Source of the DNA: Anaspis maculata
Lineage: Eukaryota > Arthropoda > Insecta > Coleoptera > Scraptiidae
NCBI GenBank assembly: GCA_949128115.1
Contig: OX421965.1
Span: forward strand, 34,219,681 to 34,283,680
Length of the DNA stretch: 64,000 bases
Direction of reading: 5' to 3'
Part shown: piece after piece, positions 45,496-56,661 of the stretch
Numbering within the stretch: the first letter of the stretch is position 1
How the letters are laid out: every line of letters starts with the position of its first letter
Notes under the pieces: model-generated
The model's input: only the letters and a program-made list of their open reading frames with translations
The model's database searches: none
Told to the model about the DNA's origin: nothing
Translations under genes and position numbers: made by a program

Positions 45496-45940
45496 ATGGT
45501 GGAGTTATGCATATAAACATTTATTATTTCTATGACTTAAGTGGATAACCAACAAATTTTTTGACCTAGATTCCGGAAGAACGCTGCTAGCGACCTGAAA
45601 TTAATTCTCTACGGGTAAAATTCTCTTCTACATAAATCGAACGAGCTTATTCCTTGTCTGTTTGCGTAGACCGTTCCAGAGATATGACCGATTTTTGGAA
45701 ATTGAAATTAGATCCTTCCCCAATCGGAAACGATATACGATACGGTCCCGATGTCATATTTTTGGAACGGTTAATCGCAAACAGACGAGGAACAGCTCGT
45801 TCGATTCAGAAGAGAATTTTACTTTTTTTGGATGTATTTTAGGTCGCTAACGGCGTTCTTTCGGAATTCAGGTCAAAAAATTCCTTGATTATCCATTCAA
45901 ATCTTGAATATTAAATGTGCATGCATAACTTCACCATAAC
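45496..45940. mobile_element. Foldback element, ~445 bp
   Basis: The ends pair GGTGGAGTTATGCAT (near 45499) with ATGCATAACTTCACC (near 45922). Inner pairs are AAATTTTTTGACCTAGATTC / GAATTCAGGTCAAAAAATTC and CGAACGAGCTTATTCCT / AGGAACAGCTCGTTCG, with TCTGTTTGCG / CGCAAACAGA. The centre is near 45715. Confidence 0.85.
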
Positions 45941-46199
45941 TGAGAATTATTATATTAAATGTTGACCTTCCATTCTCAGCATTTATTGAGAATGCTCGCC
46001 CTTATGATAGTTTTGTCGAAATGCCGTGCCGACTGCTGATAGTCAGCGAATGCAAACGCAAAGTTGAAAAGCCGGTACAAATTGCTGAGTTTGAAAGCCG
46101 GACGCAAAGTCGAAAAGTATTCAATGAATGCTGAGATTTGAATCGCTCTGGGTCGTGCAATGTAGTTCTACATAAATATTTTATTTTCATTTTTGCCTC

Positions 46200-47240
46200 A
46201 ATTAAAATTCAAGTTCAAAATTACATTTGAACTCAATCATGTTGTCTTCATGTATTTTTTCTATTTTATTTTCATTTTTGCATTAAAATTCCAGTAGAAT
46301 CAAGCTTAGTCTATGTATTTATTTTCTTACAATCAAGCTTACAATGTATTGTTTACCCAGCGTATATTTCTATCACTTCTCATTTTTAACTTGACATTCA
46401 AGCTCAATTATGTTCAGTCTGCATCGACTTTTTCGCTTATATAAATTGTTTACCCGATGTACTTCTATTTTGTTCTAATTTGTGCCTCAACATTCAAGCT
46501 CAATAACTATGTTCTTGTTAAGTCATCATGCATTTTCCCTTTGTTACATGTATTGTTTGCCTAGAGTGTATTTCTATTTTATTCTTATTTTGCCTCAAAA
46601 TTCAAGAACCTACCTAATCAAGTTCGGTTCTTAATGTATTTTTTATGTTACATGTATTGTTTGCCAAGCGTGTATTTCTATATTATTTTTATTTTTACCT
46701 CAAAGACTAGTCTTTAATGTATCTGTTCTCGTTTACTAGGTATGATTGTTTGCCCAATGTATTTCTACTTTGTTCGAAGTTGTGCATCAACATTCAAGTT
46801 CAATTATGGTCACTCTTCATGTATTTTTTTTTACTTAACATTCAAACTGAATTATGCTCAGTCTGCATCTACTTTTTCTCTTTTGTATATTGTTTACCCG
46901 ATGTATTTCTATTTTGTTCTAATTTGTGCCTCAACATTCAAGCTCGATAACTATGTTCTTGTTCAGTCATCATGCATTTTCCCTCTGTTACATGTGTTGT
47001 TTGCCAAGCGTGTATTCTATATTATTTTTATTTTTACCTCAAAGGCCAATCAGTAATGCAGCTGTTCTCGTTCACTATGATTGTTTGCCCAATGTATTTC
47101 TATTTTGTTCTAAGTTGTGCCTCAACAATCTAGTTCAAATATGTTCACTCTTGCAAAATATTTCTATTTTATTGTTATTTTTGCCTCAAAATTACACTAT
47201 CATGTTCAGAATTGTTTTTTTTTCCATTACATTTTTATAT
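46200..47240. repeat. A+T-rich tandem array, ~100-bp units, ~438-bp higher-order period
   Basis: TGTATTTCTATTTTGTTCTA or a variant recurs about ten times between 46362 and 47170, each followed by TTGTGCCTCAACATTCAAG and led by ATTGTTTGCC. A larger block from CTCAACATTCAAGCTC through CATCATGCATTTTCCCT at about 46492 is repeated at about 46930, an offset of 438 bp. Several ORFs (77-110 aa) run through the repeats in different frames and are not genes. Confidence 0.8.
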
Positions 47241-47504
47241 TGCTATACAATACAATAATATTATGTAGAAGTAGATAAATATAGATAGGTAACTTTTTTT
47301 ATTATAGACTATAGACCCCATAGCCTGTGACGTTTCCAATTACATCTTTAGTTTTGAAATGTTCATGAAATATCAAGGACTAGGTTCTTTTCCTATCTTT
47401 TGCACCTAACCTTGACTGAACTGCACTTCCGGAAATAATCGGAAGAGCCATCAACATTTGATTTTCAAATACGACACCATATTGTTTAATATTAGCATTA
47501 GGAT
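47241..47504. other. Spacer between arrays, no gene
   Basis: A+T-rich spacer between two tandem arrays with nothing recognisable. Confidence 0.5.
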
Positions 47505-48650
47505 AGATATTATATCTCCGCGAGATTCCCTATCAAACATAAAAAGGCCTCTCTAAATCAAGGAGTTTAAAAATTTGCCCCTCCCCTCTTCCCCGGTTTC
47601 AAGGATGTGAGGGATTAAGTGTCATGGAATTTTCTTGTCCCCGCGAATTCTCTTATCCAACCGAAAAATGCCGGTTTAGATCGGAGCTACTTGGAAAAAG
47701 GGGGTGGTTTTTGAAAGAGTGGAGTGAGGTGGGGGTTGCTGGGGAATTTGTGCAAGGCATATACTTAGGAGATTTTCTCTCCGCAAGTTTCCCTATCAAA
47801 CAAAAAAAGACTGCTCTAAATCGAAGAGGTTAAAAAATTTGCCCCTTTCCCCTTCCCCTGTTCACGGATGTAGGGGATGGAAAGTGTCATGGAATTTTCT
47901 TGTCCCCGCGAATTCTTCTATCCACCCGAAAAATGCCGGTTCAGATCGGAGATAGGTACTTAAGAAAAGAGGGTAGTTTGAAGGAGTGGGGTGATGCGGG
48001 AGTTGGTGGAATTTGTGAAAGGTTTATAGAAGATTTCACCTCCGTGAGTTTCCTCTTGAATAAAACACTAAAAGGCCAAGGGGGTAGTTTTGAAAGGGTA
48101 AGGTGGGGTGCGGGTTGGTTGAATTTGTGCAAGGTATTATGCGAGTTTTCTCCCCGCGCGTTCCTCTCTCAAACACAAAAAATCCGCTCAAAATCAGAGA
48201 AATAAAAACTTTTTGCCTCCCCCCCCTCACTCGGTTTTGCGAGAGGGGAAAGGGACATTGAGTTTTCTTCTCTTCAAGAGTTCCTCTATCCTAACCGAGA
48301 AATTCCGGTTAAGATCGGAGATTCTTGGGAAAAGGGGGTAGTTTTGAAGGGGTGGGGCGGAGTGGGTGTTGGTTGAATTTGTAAAAGGTACAAAAGAGGT
48401 TTTCCTCCCGCGAACTTCTCTATTTAACATAACAATTCTCTTGAAATCATAGAAATTAAAACTGTTCACTCTCTCACCTGGTTTCGGGGGGGAGATGTTG
48501 AGAAACATTGAGTTATCTTCTCTTCGCAAGTTCCTTCATCCAACCGAGAAATTCCGGTTCAGATCGGAGCAACTTGGAAAAGGCGGTAGTTTTGGAGGAG
48601 TGGGGGTTGGTTGAACTCGTGCAAGATACATGGGAATGTGTACAAGGGAG
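47505..48650. repeat. Tandem array, four ~250-265-bp units
   Basis: The marker CCGGTTTAGATCGGAG or a variant (CCGGTTCAGATCGGAG, CCGGTTAAGATCGGAG) occurs at about 47671, 47936, 48305 and 48553. Each unit holds TTTGCCCCT...CCCC, GTGTCATGGAATTTTCTT, CGCGAATTC, GGGGTAGTTTTGAA and GTTGAATTTGTGCAAGG. The third interval is about 370 bp because a 110-bp part-unit is duplicated. Open frames of 60-100 aa on both strands follow the repeats. Confidence 0.85.
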
Positions 48651-48781
48651 TGTGTGTAAATGGGGCTATCAGCCAGTCTAAACAGATTCAAAATCTTCCA
48701 AAGCAATCCAAAACTGTCGCGCTTTGAAAATTGTTAAAAATATCGACATAATCACTTAGACACTATAGACAAGACACCTTT
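48651..48781. other. Short spacer, no gene
   Basis: Nothing recognisable between the 250-bp array and the 35-bp repeats. Confidence 0.5.
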
Positions 48782-48895
48782 GATACACAAACTATACACC
48801 GAATTTTGACGTCTTCGATACACAAACTATACACCGAATTTTGGCGTCTTCGATGCACAAACTATACACCGAATTCTGGCGTCTTGGATGCACAA
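48782..48895. repeat. 35-bp tandem repeat, ~3.3 copies
   Basis: GATACACAAACTATACACCG starts at 48782 and recurs at 48817, 48852 (as GATGCAC) and 48887 (partial). Spacing is exactly 35 bp and copies differ by only a few bases. Confidence 0.95.
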
Positions 48896-49104
48896 AAACT
48901 TGACACCTAATTGTGGCAGCGACGCCACTAGTTTGTTATATGCACGAATATTCGGGGACATGCTGCGCCGCCCCCATGGAGTGTATAACCAAATGGGTCA
49001 GTTTTACGGGTTGCTAACGCAAAGGGGTATCCAACCTACATGGTTTCATCAAAGCTGCCACAATTTGGTTTGATGCACGGTTGCCACAAACCTACACCGG
49101 CGGG

Positions 49105-49147
49105 TATGTGTGTGTGTGTGTGTGTGTATGTGTGTGTGTCTGTCTGT
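49105..49147. repeat. (GT)n microsatellite
   Basis: Imperfect GT tract with one GTATGT interruption, followed by TGTCTGTC-like text. Confidence 0.95.
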
Positions 49148-52100
49148 GATCTTCCACGATAACTGCCGTAACGTTGACTGGATCGACTTGATATTTGGTA
49201 TACAAACATGGTTGTTTCCTGAAAAGAGCCCATTAGTTTTTGGCTGTCATCTGTCAAACCCAACTGTCACTATCATCAAATGTCAGAAGCTATATCTCAC
49301 AGAACTCAACTTGCAATATGTCATTTGAAACCCATTGAAAAACTGTATTCAAAACAGTTGGAAACATTGCCCTATCTGTCATCTGTCAAATAATAAAAAA
49401 TGTTAAAGTACAAAACTTTACCAATCAATTATTCAAAATCTATCTGATGGATTGGAACCAGATTTGGCAGGAAGCAACACAACAAAAGAGTCAAATTGAG
49501 GCCGCAGTTGCAGTTTTCCACCATCCTCCAGTTGAGCGTAATGAATTTTCGAAATTTCTCCTGGCCGTTGCCACTCAGGAGGGGCTCTCGCCGGTGTTTC
49601 GACCAGCACGACTCGCTTTTGTAGCAGGACTCCATTCAAAAATTTATTCCTGCTCGGGGATCGACTTTTTTTTGGAAATTTCAACTGATATCAAAAGTAG
49701 ATTGTATTGAGCGTCGTGCAGGTCTATTTTCAGAGTTGACACGGTTTCGGTTTTCCGACTGTAATTTTTTCAAAATGAAATTTGCACATTCCGTGAATTT
49801 GAGAAAAACGCAATGCAAACTTCTACATGCGGTAAGCCCCACGAAATATTGATTTTAGGTGCAGACATGCTGTGAATAAAAGTTAGAGAAAAGATTGAGC
49901 TAATTTTTGGAGGAAAAATTTTTGAAATCGGATAAACAGTTGCCGAGTTTTCCTCTCTGGAAAAACTGCAAATTTTCCAACTTTTTATTCCGTGAACAGA
50001 TTTCTTGGAATTGTTTTTTTTTAGAGAATAGATAACTGGTTCTTGAACATTTTCCAATAATTTCTCTCCAATTTCCCGGAAATTTTCCTCCTGAAAATAT
50101 AAAACCACTCATGCGATCGTACAAATTAAGCGGTTCTGTCACGATAATTACCGAATTATTGATCCGATCGAATCGAAATCAGGTACGGAGGCCTAAGTTC
50201 AGCCTGGAATGATCTGATTAGACTTTGGGTGGATGATTTTGATCGGAAGCCCTCAGGTGGCACATTGGGTCTGGGTTTGTCTGCCCAAGCTCTATATTGA
50301 AAATATAGAGTCGAAATTTGACACACAGATGCAGTAAAAGTTTTCAATCAAGTTTTTGCAATTTCATCATCATATCTAAAGTAGGAACAAAAATTTCAAT
50401 AAGGAACCAGCATTGCATTTTTGAGATATCACAACAGTTAGCTACCTAGTTCTACCTTTTGGATCATTTCATCACCTTTGAAAACTGACCTAACCTGTCA
50501 TTTTTTCTGTCCGCTCAACAATGGATGCAGGATGCTCGCTAAACGCTCGACTAAATAGAATTTTTTCATCAATTTCCAAATCGAATCGCCCCCTCCCGAA
50601 GGGACACTTCGATCAAAATCATTACTGACGTCTCTGGATACCGCCGGGAAAGTTTTGTGTCGCCCCACAACAGATTTTTTTCTCATGCACTCGTGCGCAA
50701 AATTCCAATAAATATACACCGTGCCCGTTATATTCGTGTAATATGCCGTGTAGTTATTGCGGAATTAATAGAGATTACCCGTACAGTTTTACTGCCGTTA
50801 TACAGCGATCACCTCCCTATAGGTACTACCCAGCAGCGTTTTCCTTATAATAATTATTGTCATTATTGTGTGAATTAATAGGCGGAATAACGGCCCGGCT
50901 GCAGTGAAGCGTAATTATTGTGCGGATCAATGTGTGGTTCCAACAGTGAAAGAATCGAATTTCGTGCGAAGGCGCAAGTTATCTAAAAGTTCTGCGACGT
51001 GGCTAATGTGTCGTCTATAATGGTCTTAGGCTAGAGAGGCTCGTCGTAAAGCTAACTTCAACGCCAAATACTATAGCTGCAGATCTAGAAAAGGGCTTTG
51101 GGTATAATTCCATATAAATATTTCTAGATGAAATTATCTCGATAACTTTAATTTCCTGGTATGCTGGCTAAATCACCGAAGAAGGCGACACATTTATGAG
51201 ACCGTCCATTATTATTGTCAGCCCCGCACAAAGCGATTTTAAGAGCAATTCACAATAGCAGAAGCCATTGTGCTCTCAAAGGTTTTTTTATGGACGCGCA
51301 CAACTTCTTTGACGGAAAGCTCTCTACCACCACAGTTACATCGCTCGGCGGTTCTTCCTCTCGCTTGATCATTTCGGTTGCTATTGTGTGTGCTCTGCTG
51401 GATAAATTAGTTGCGTTGCACATCCGTTTGTTCGGTGTCTATCCGATATACAATCAAGTAGAAAGCACACAGACTAGAAGTACTTTGGCTGCCAAGTGTT
51501 TGCCCCGAGAATTTCGTTGCCCGATTTACTAATCCATTTCCAACAACAAGAACCACTTTTCCACCTAACTGAGCTTCGGTCGTACGTACACATACATTTT
51601 TTTTACTTTTTTTGTTTATCCCAGCTGGAACCTATCTAAACTGTGTTGTTTGGGATTAAGTATACCTAATTGATGTGAGGACCTGTTTTGCTTCTTTAAA
51701 CTACCCTGATGGGCTGTTGTGAGTGATGTTTCAAAATAATCCCAAATGATTTTACCCGCGGTTGCAGCATAAATCAAATCATGGAACGGCTAATTGAGGA
51801 TTTTCTTATGTAGATTTCAGCATAATGTCCAAAGAAACGCTGTTTCAGGAGATATAACGAGAGAATGTTTAGTTCACAGCAGCTTCTATGCAAACCATTA
51901 TGGTCAACAAACCGGTACTGACCTAGACAGAATTCACCTAAGAAAATCTCAATCAACTGATGAAAGGTATGGTGCGAGAGTTATGAACTATTCTGGTTGT
52001 AAAAAAATTGTTGCTCTCTGGTTGTCTATACCACTTCCATCTCGCAATAACTCAAAACATGACCAATTTACTCCAGCTATAGGTATTATGGTGAGTAAGT

Positions 52101-52774
52101 GGTCTTTTGTGGAGAAAAAGTAGGTATCCCAAACATCCACTCGACTATATACCCGTAGTTGGAATCAAGCATATGTGTCTCTTGTAGGTGCTCAGACGAT
52201 AATTACATACGAAATTAGCAACGTAAGTGAATGTGCAAAACGTTTCGGAAACGGTTGTAGCGCTACATCGTAGTGTCTCCCCAGGGCGCAGTTCTTACTT
52301 TAAACAGTTCCCATTTTCATCTGGCGGAACGCAAAATGAAACACTATCATGCTCAATGACCAGAGAACACAACACGGCAGCTGGACACACACACCCACCC
52401 AACTACCCTCTTTCTCCCATACACACACACAAAATGCCAATTTACCGACCGTTTCGATATTTCACAAGTAATTGGTTCCGTAACTTATGAGGGTGGTGGT
52501 AACGTGCAGTAGTTCTCTTAAATACAGGTTCATTTCCGCTTATGGAACGGAGAGAACGACCACGCGCGCTTGTACCCGTCCTTGCCCCTACCATATTCCG
52601 GCAGACGGGCGACAAACGGGCAATTTATCGCCCGATCGCGTTCTTTTGACAACACTGCGCGCTTACTCCCACACCAGCGATACCGAAGAAAAAAGTTTAA
52701 AAAGCGCCACGGCTAATTAAATGTCTGAAACATTCTTTTGGCAGCTCAGCTCCGTTGTCTGTGGATTAGGCGAG
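49148..52774. other. Long stretch without recognised genes
   Basis: ORFs up to 112 aa on either strand are unrecognised (for example 87 aa plus at 49447-49710, overlapped by 83 aa minus). The 50.70-50.95 kb block contains repeated TAATTATTGT and ATTAAT cores amid G+C-rich text, like a conserved enhancer. A short CA-rich stretch lies near 52385-52430. No arrays or hairpins of note. Confidence 0.45.
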
Positions 52775-54996
52775 GAATCTCGAAATCGGCTATAATGATC
52801 GATTTGTAAATTTGATCACTGTCTATGTAGTGTAATTACGTTTGTTCCAGATGAAATGGCCTTTGTCATCTACTTCACCTGCTATTTTTACTTTCGGGAA
52901 CGCGCTTTCAGATAATCGTCACAGGTTTCGTAGACTTCAAATTGATGGCACCGATCATCTCTAGTGTTGTCGTCTAGAGTTAGACTTTCTAGACTCTTGT
53001 CTTGAAAAGGCGTCAAGACTTGGACAAGACCTCTAGAAACTCTTGTCTTGAAATTTCTAGACAAGACAAGAGTAGAGCTGTCAAGATCAAAAGTCTTGAT
53101 TAGACTCTTGAAAAGAAAAATGAGAAAAAAATCAGATATATTCCTCTTTGTTGACGGTTTCTATTGTCTATTGAATGTGTGATTTGCTTGGAGATTTCTT
53201 GCAGAGTTAATTGGCAACTTAAAATAACATAATCAAGAGTAAAAGGTATGACAAAATACTACTTAAAACTATATTTACTTGAAATCGAAATGATTGCAAT
53301 TGGTTTTTATACTATTTTTTCTTTTATTTGTATAAACCAAAGTACCGAGATCAATACAGACGTTATGAAATATCTCGTCTCAAAAGTCCCTACTTTCCTC
53401 AGAAAAAAAAATCTGGGAGTTTGAGAGTTTGAATTGGAAGAATAATGAAGTGATAAATCTGTTCTGCGCTTACGCATTAGGCAGGCCACCATGCCATTAT
53501 GCATTGACCGTTGTTATCAGGCTGTATCTGATAGGCAGCCTACAGTCCATGAATATTTACTAGTTACGATTAAGAATCAAGAAAAACAAAACAATGCAGC
53601 ATCTTTCTGTGTATTGCAAATTTCATATATCAGCAGAAAACATTATGATTTCCTGTTAGTTTGTAGTGGCAGTTCACTCTAAATTAATCAATTTTACATC
53701 AGAGAATAGGAAAGCGTTGCCAGAGAGATGCCATGTCGAATTCTGTTCATGCCTTGTAATTATACATATATTCACATGCCATCTCCTTTAGACTCTGTAT
53801 GTCTCTATTTTTTTTTTCCGGCTCTCCATGCGAAAGTTGTGTCCAAGTGACTTTTTTTTAAAGAACTGCTCCAACATCTTCATTTCTACTTCTCCAAAAA
53901 ATAGCTGCGCCTTCTCAGATCGCAACTTCTATGAAATTAGGTCGCTCGATGGGGCTTTTGGTCAATAGCTGCAAAACAAAGTATTTCTCGCCAATAAAAT
54001 GAAAATGATTCAGACAACATGCAGCTGCAGCCAGATATCATTTCAATGTACCAAGGCAAAATACCGATTAGGCTGGTGTTCTTTCCACAACTTGAGCAAA
54101 GTGAGTCTTCTTGCCCGCGTCAGGTTGACACAAGCGAGAACCTGATACAGGTCTGCAAACAATCGGTATATTTTCGACAAAAACATTGGACCACGTCCGC
54201 ACGACATCCGGGAAGTCCGGTTTCTACTCAAACCCGATTATTTACATTTACCGTGCAGCAGCAATGTTTCGAACACCAAACAGCAAATATTGAAGTTGAT
54301 TGATTGACCTTATTTTTGACCGTGACTCTTTTTCATTGACTGTTTCTCGATGTTTATGTGGCGACCCGGTACTGTTTTTGGCTTGTATAATCAGTCGATT
54401 TGAGCCGATAGACTGCGGTAAGCTAAGTTTTCATTTTCTTTCGCGGTACCAGATTTTTTGAAACTCTTTCAACTGAACAGTAGTTGACTATATTTACTCA
54501 GACATCAACCTACGGCAATAAAATCATATCTTGTCATTTTATAAAAGACCCCTTCGCAGAAATACGTCTACTAGCAGGTAAGAGGTGGCGGTGCAACCTT
54601 TTCTTCCAGCATTCACACAAATGATAAATTTCAATGTCAATAAAAGTGGGTCTTTGTTTTGAAATTTGAACGAGAGTATTCCCAAATAGAATATTTTATT
54701 GGAGCGCAGTCTCTATTCGAAGGGTTCCCCTTGCTCCTCACAGATTCTCTGTTTTTCTTGCTAAAAGATGTTTATATTTCCGTCACGTATTTTTATTGGA
54801 AGGGGAGGTTTCTTAGTAATTTTATTTCAAGAGTCTATCTAGACTCTTGAAAAATTTTCATCAAGAGTTAGAGTCTTGTCTTGAAATTTTGAAATAGTCT
54901 TGATATTTCAAGACAAGACAAGAGTAGGGCAACTCTTGTCTTGTCTTGTCTAGACGGCAACACTAATCATCTCAGCTGAAATGGCAAGCACATACC
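52775..54996 (+). repeat. Dispersed repeat copy split by a transposon
   Basis: The left part (52780-52961) matches 29186-29365, with shared AATGATCGATTTGT, CTGTCTATGTAGTGTA and GGGAACGCG. The right part (54966-54996) resumes with CTCAGCTGAAATGGCAAGCA. The intervening 2,004 bp is the hAT-type element. Confidence 0.8.
52962..54965. mobile_element. hAT-type element, 2,004 bp, perfect 8-bp duplication
   Basis: The terminal inverted repeats are TAGTGTTGTCGTCTAGA (52962) and, from the right, TAGTGTTGCCGTCTAGA. ATCATCTC lies directly outside both ends (52954-52961 and 54966-54973); an 8-bp duplication is the hallmark of the hAT superfamily. Subterminal regions (52980-53115 and 54825-54955) are packed with CTCTTGTCTTGAAA and its complement, like the transposase-binding subterminal repeats of hAT elements. 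The interior has short ORFs (63-94 aa) but no hAT transposase that I can recognise, so the copy is probably non-autonomous or has lost its gene. Confidence 0.9.
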
Positions 54997-55043
54997 TCAC
55001 TAGAAGGGCGCAACTACGTGAGGATGAAAAAGTGGAAGCAGGG

Positions 55044-55195
55044 CCTTCGTAATAGTACATTACGTAACAAGTACGGAAAGTGATACATTACGCATGAGTG
55101 TGTAAGTTAATGCACGAGGCGCAGTCGAGTGCAGAACTCACACGAATGAAAGTAAGACACTTTACGACGAGTTACGTACACTATTCTTCCTACGA
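55044..55195. mobile_element. Palindromic MITE-like element, ~152 bp
   Basis: The ends pair CTTCGTAATAGTACATTACG (55045-55064) with a diverged complement ending near 55195 (TACGTACACTATTCTTCCTA). The centre holds TGCACGAGGCGCAGTCGAGTGCA-type pairing (TGCAC...GTGCA). No coding content. Confidence 0.7.
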
Positions 55196-55428
55196 CCGGG
55201 AGAAAATTACATTTAAATTAGTACGCAGTAATTTTCGTGTTTTTCTGTAAACGTAGATCTTATAAGAACCAGTGGATAAATAATAATTACAAAAATAAGG
55301 GTAATTTTGAATGGGTTCATGAAAAAAATGTGTATGTATTTCAAATTTTCAAGAATTTAAATTTTCAAAAATTTAATTCTCTTTCACAATTTTCAATTTT
55401 TTCTTTGAAAATATCTTTTTTTAAATTA
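55196..55428. other. A+T-rich spacer, no gene
   Basis: A 60-80% A+T stretch with an ORF of low complexity (phenylalanine, asparagine, lysine) at 55237-55494 that I do not accept as a gene. Confidence 0.5.
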
Positions 55429-55533
55429 GGGGAGTCGCAGGTTTCGAACTCGCGCCCTCTGGACACATGGCCTCGCGCCTGTTGCAGCAGATAGCGTAGG
55501 ACGTGGCGTCTTTCACCATCAAGCTATCAGGGT
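55429..55533 (-). repeat. tRNA-like sequence, minus strand (SINE head or tRNA relic)
   Basis: On the minus strand TAGCTTGATGGTG resembles a Pol III A box, and GAGTTCGAAACC resembles a B box about 65 bp downstream. CCCTGATAGC... at the 5' side and GCGACTCCCC at the 3' side do not form a full acceptor stem, and the T-stem is mismatched. Thus it is not a working tRNA gene but could be a tRNA-derived SINE head or relic. Confidence 0.45.
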
Positions 55534-56370
55534 ATTTTTGTCAGCCGGCTAAAACTGTCGTTAATAAAGGACACGAACAATTTCTTCTATCCTTTGAAGA
55601 GCAATAGCGGCCTAAGGCCCCGGCTACCAGCCAAGAAAGGTACGTTTTGGTCATCAGCAGGTGTATGGGACTTGATTTATTAATAACGTCTCCTTGTGAG
55701 AAAATTGAAAATTCAGTAATGAAATTAGTGACATTTCAACTGTCATTTTGACATTTTAGTATGTTAACTTGATTCAAAGTATTTTGGTGTATTGGATGGG
55801 GCTGTTGCAGCTCAAGATTTCCAAATGGACCCCCATTTAATCTTATGTGGTCCCATTTGCATTGCTACCAAAGAATTATTTTGCTTCATAAGTGTAGGTG
55901 AGAGTTTCATTCATAACTTCACAGTTACTGTTGTTGAAAGGTAATTATGCAGGATTTTTATTTTTATACATCCCACCGCTAGGGTTAGGCCTTAGATAAG
56001 ATTATACAAAAATGTCAAACTTATACTATCGGATGAGAGAACATGACCGAGGCCAGTCCTGTAGGTGTGAATTATTGATGATTTGCTCGTGAATCAGAAT
56101 TTGGGTGGTATTAAAAGCCGGTTTTTCGAAATTGTGATTAAATCGTCGTTCAAATTCATATTGTTTCGTGGTTCGAATCAACTGTGCCTCATAATAACGC
56201 ACGGCTCATAACGCACAGGTTGGGTAGGTTGACGTAATTGACAACTACTTTCGGGCCTACAATAGCGTGTGAAAGAGGTCACTTTCGAAGGTGGTCGTAG
56301 GAAAAAACTCATTGATCTATTAATGCGCGTGACTTGTTACCTATTACTATTAGATATCGAAGCGTTTAGC
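55534..56370. other. Unique sequence, no gene recognised
   Basis: Nothing beyond A+T-rich text was seen; there is no long open frame. Confidence 0.5.
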
Positions 56371-56378
56371 TATCTGGA

Positions 56379-56653
56379 CAGGGCCGGCTTAACAGCATTT
56401 GGCGCCCAAGGCGAAATTCTGTGATGCGCCCTTTTATGAATGAGAAAATTGCATCTGAAGCAATTTTCTCCCAAATAATAACAATATGTTGATAATAATT
56501 GAAAATTGCACAAAGTGTGAGTGAAAAAGCGCCGCAGGCGAAATCTTTTCGAGATAATAGAGAGATTAAGGGCGCTCAGGCGCCCCCCCCCTTCCTTCCA
56601 AAGATTGGCGACCGAGGCGGTCCCTCGCTCGCCACACCCTGAAGCCGGCCCTG
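56379..56653. mobile_element. hAT-type MITE (CAGGGCCGG ends), perfect 8-bp duplication
   Basis: The terminal repeats are CAGGGCCGGCTT and AAGCCGGCCCTG. TATCTGGA is present exactly outside both ends (56371-56378 and 56654-56661). Internal text has the GGCGCCC / GGGCGCTCAGGCGCCC blocks common near the ends of this widespread MITE type. The 275-bp unit has no transposase. The 99-aa minus-strand frame at 56370-56669 covers it and is not a gene. Confidence 0.95.
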
Positions 56654-56661
56654 TATCTGGA

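Noticed and set aside
46717..47258. Cysteine- and phenylalanine-rich frames resembling membrane proteins
   Set aside because: They translate the ~100-bp A+T-rich tandem unit in shifting frames; hydrophobicity is due to T-rich codons.
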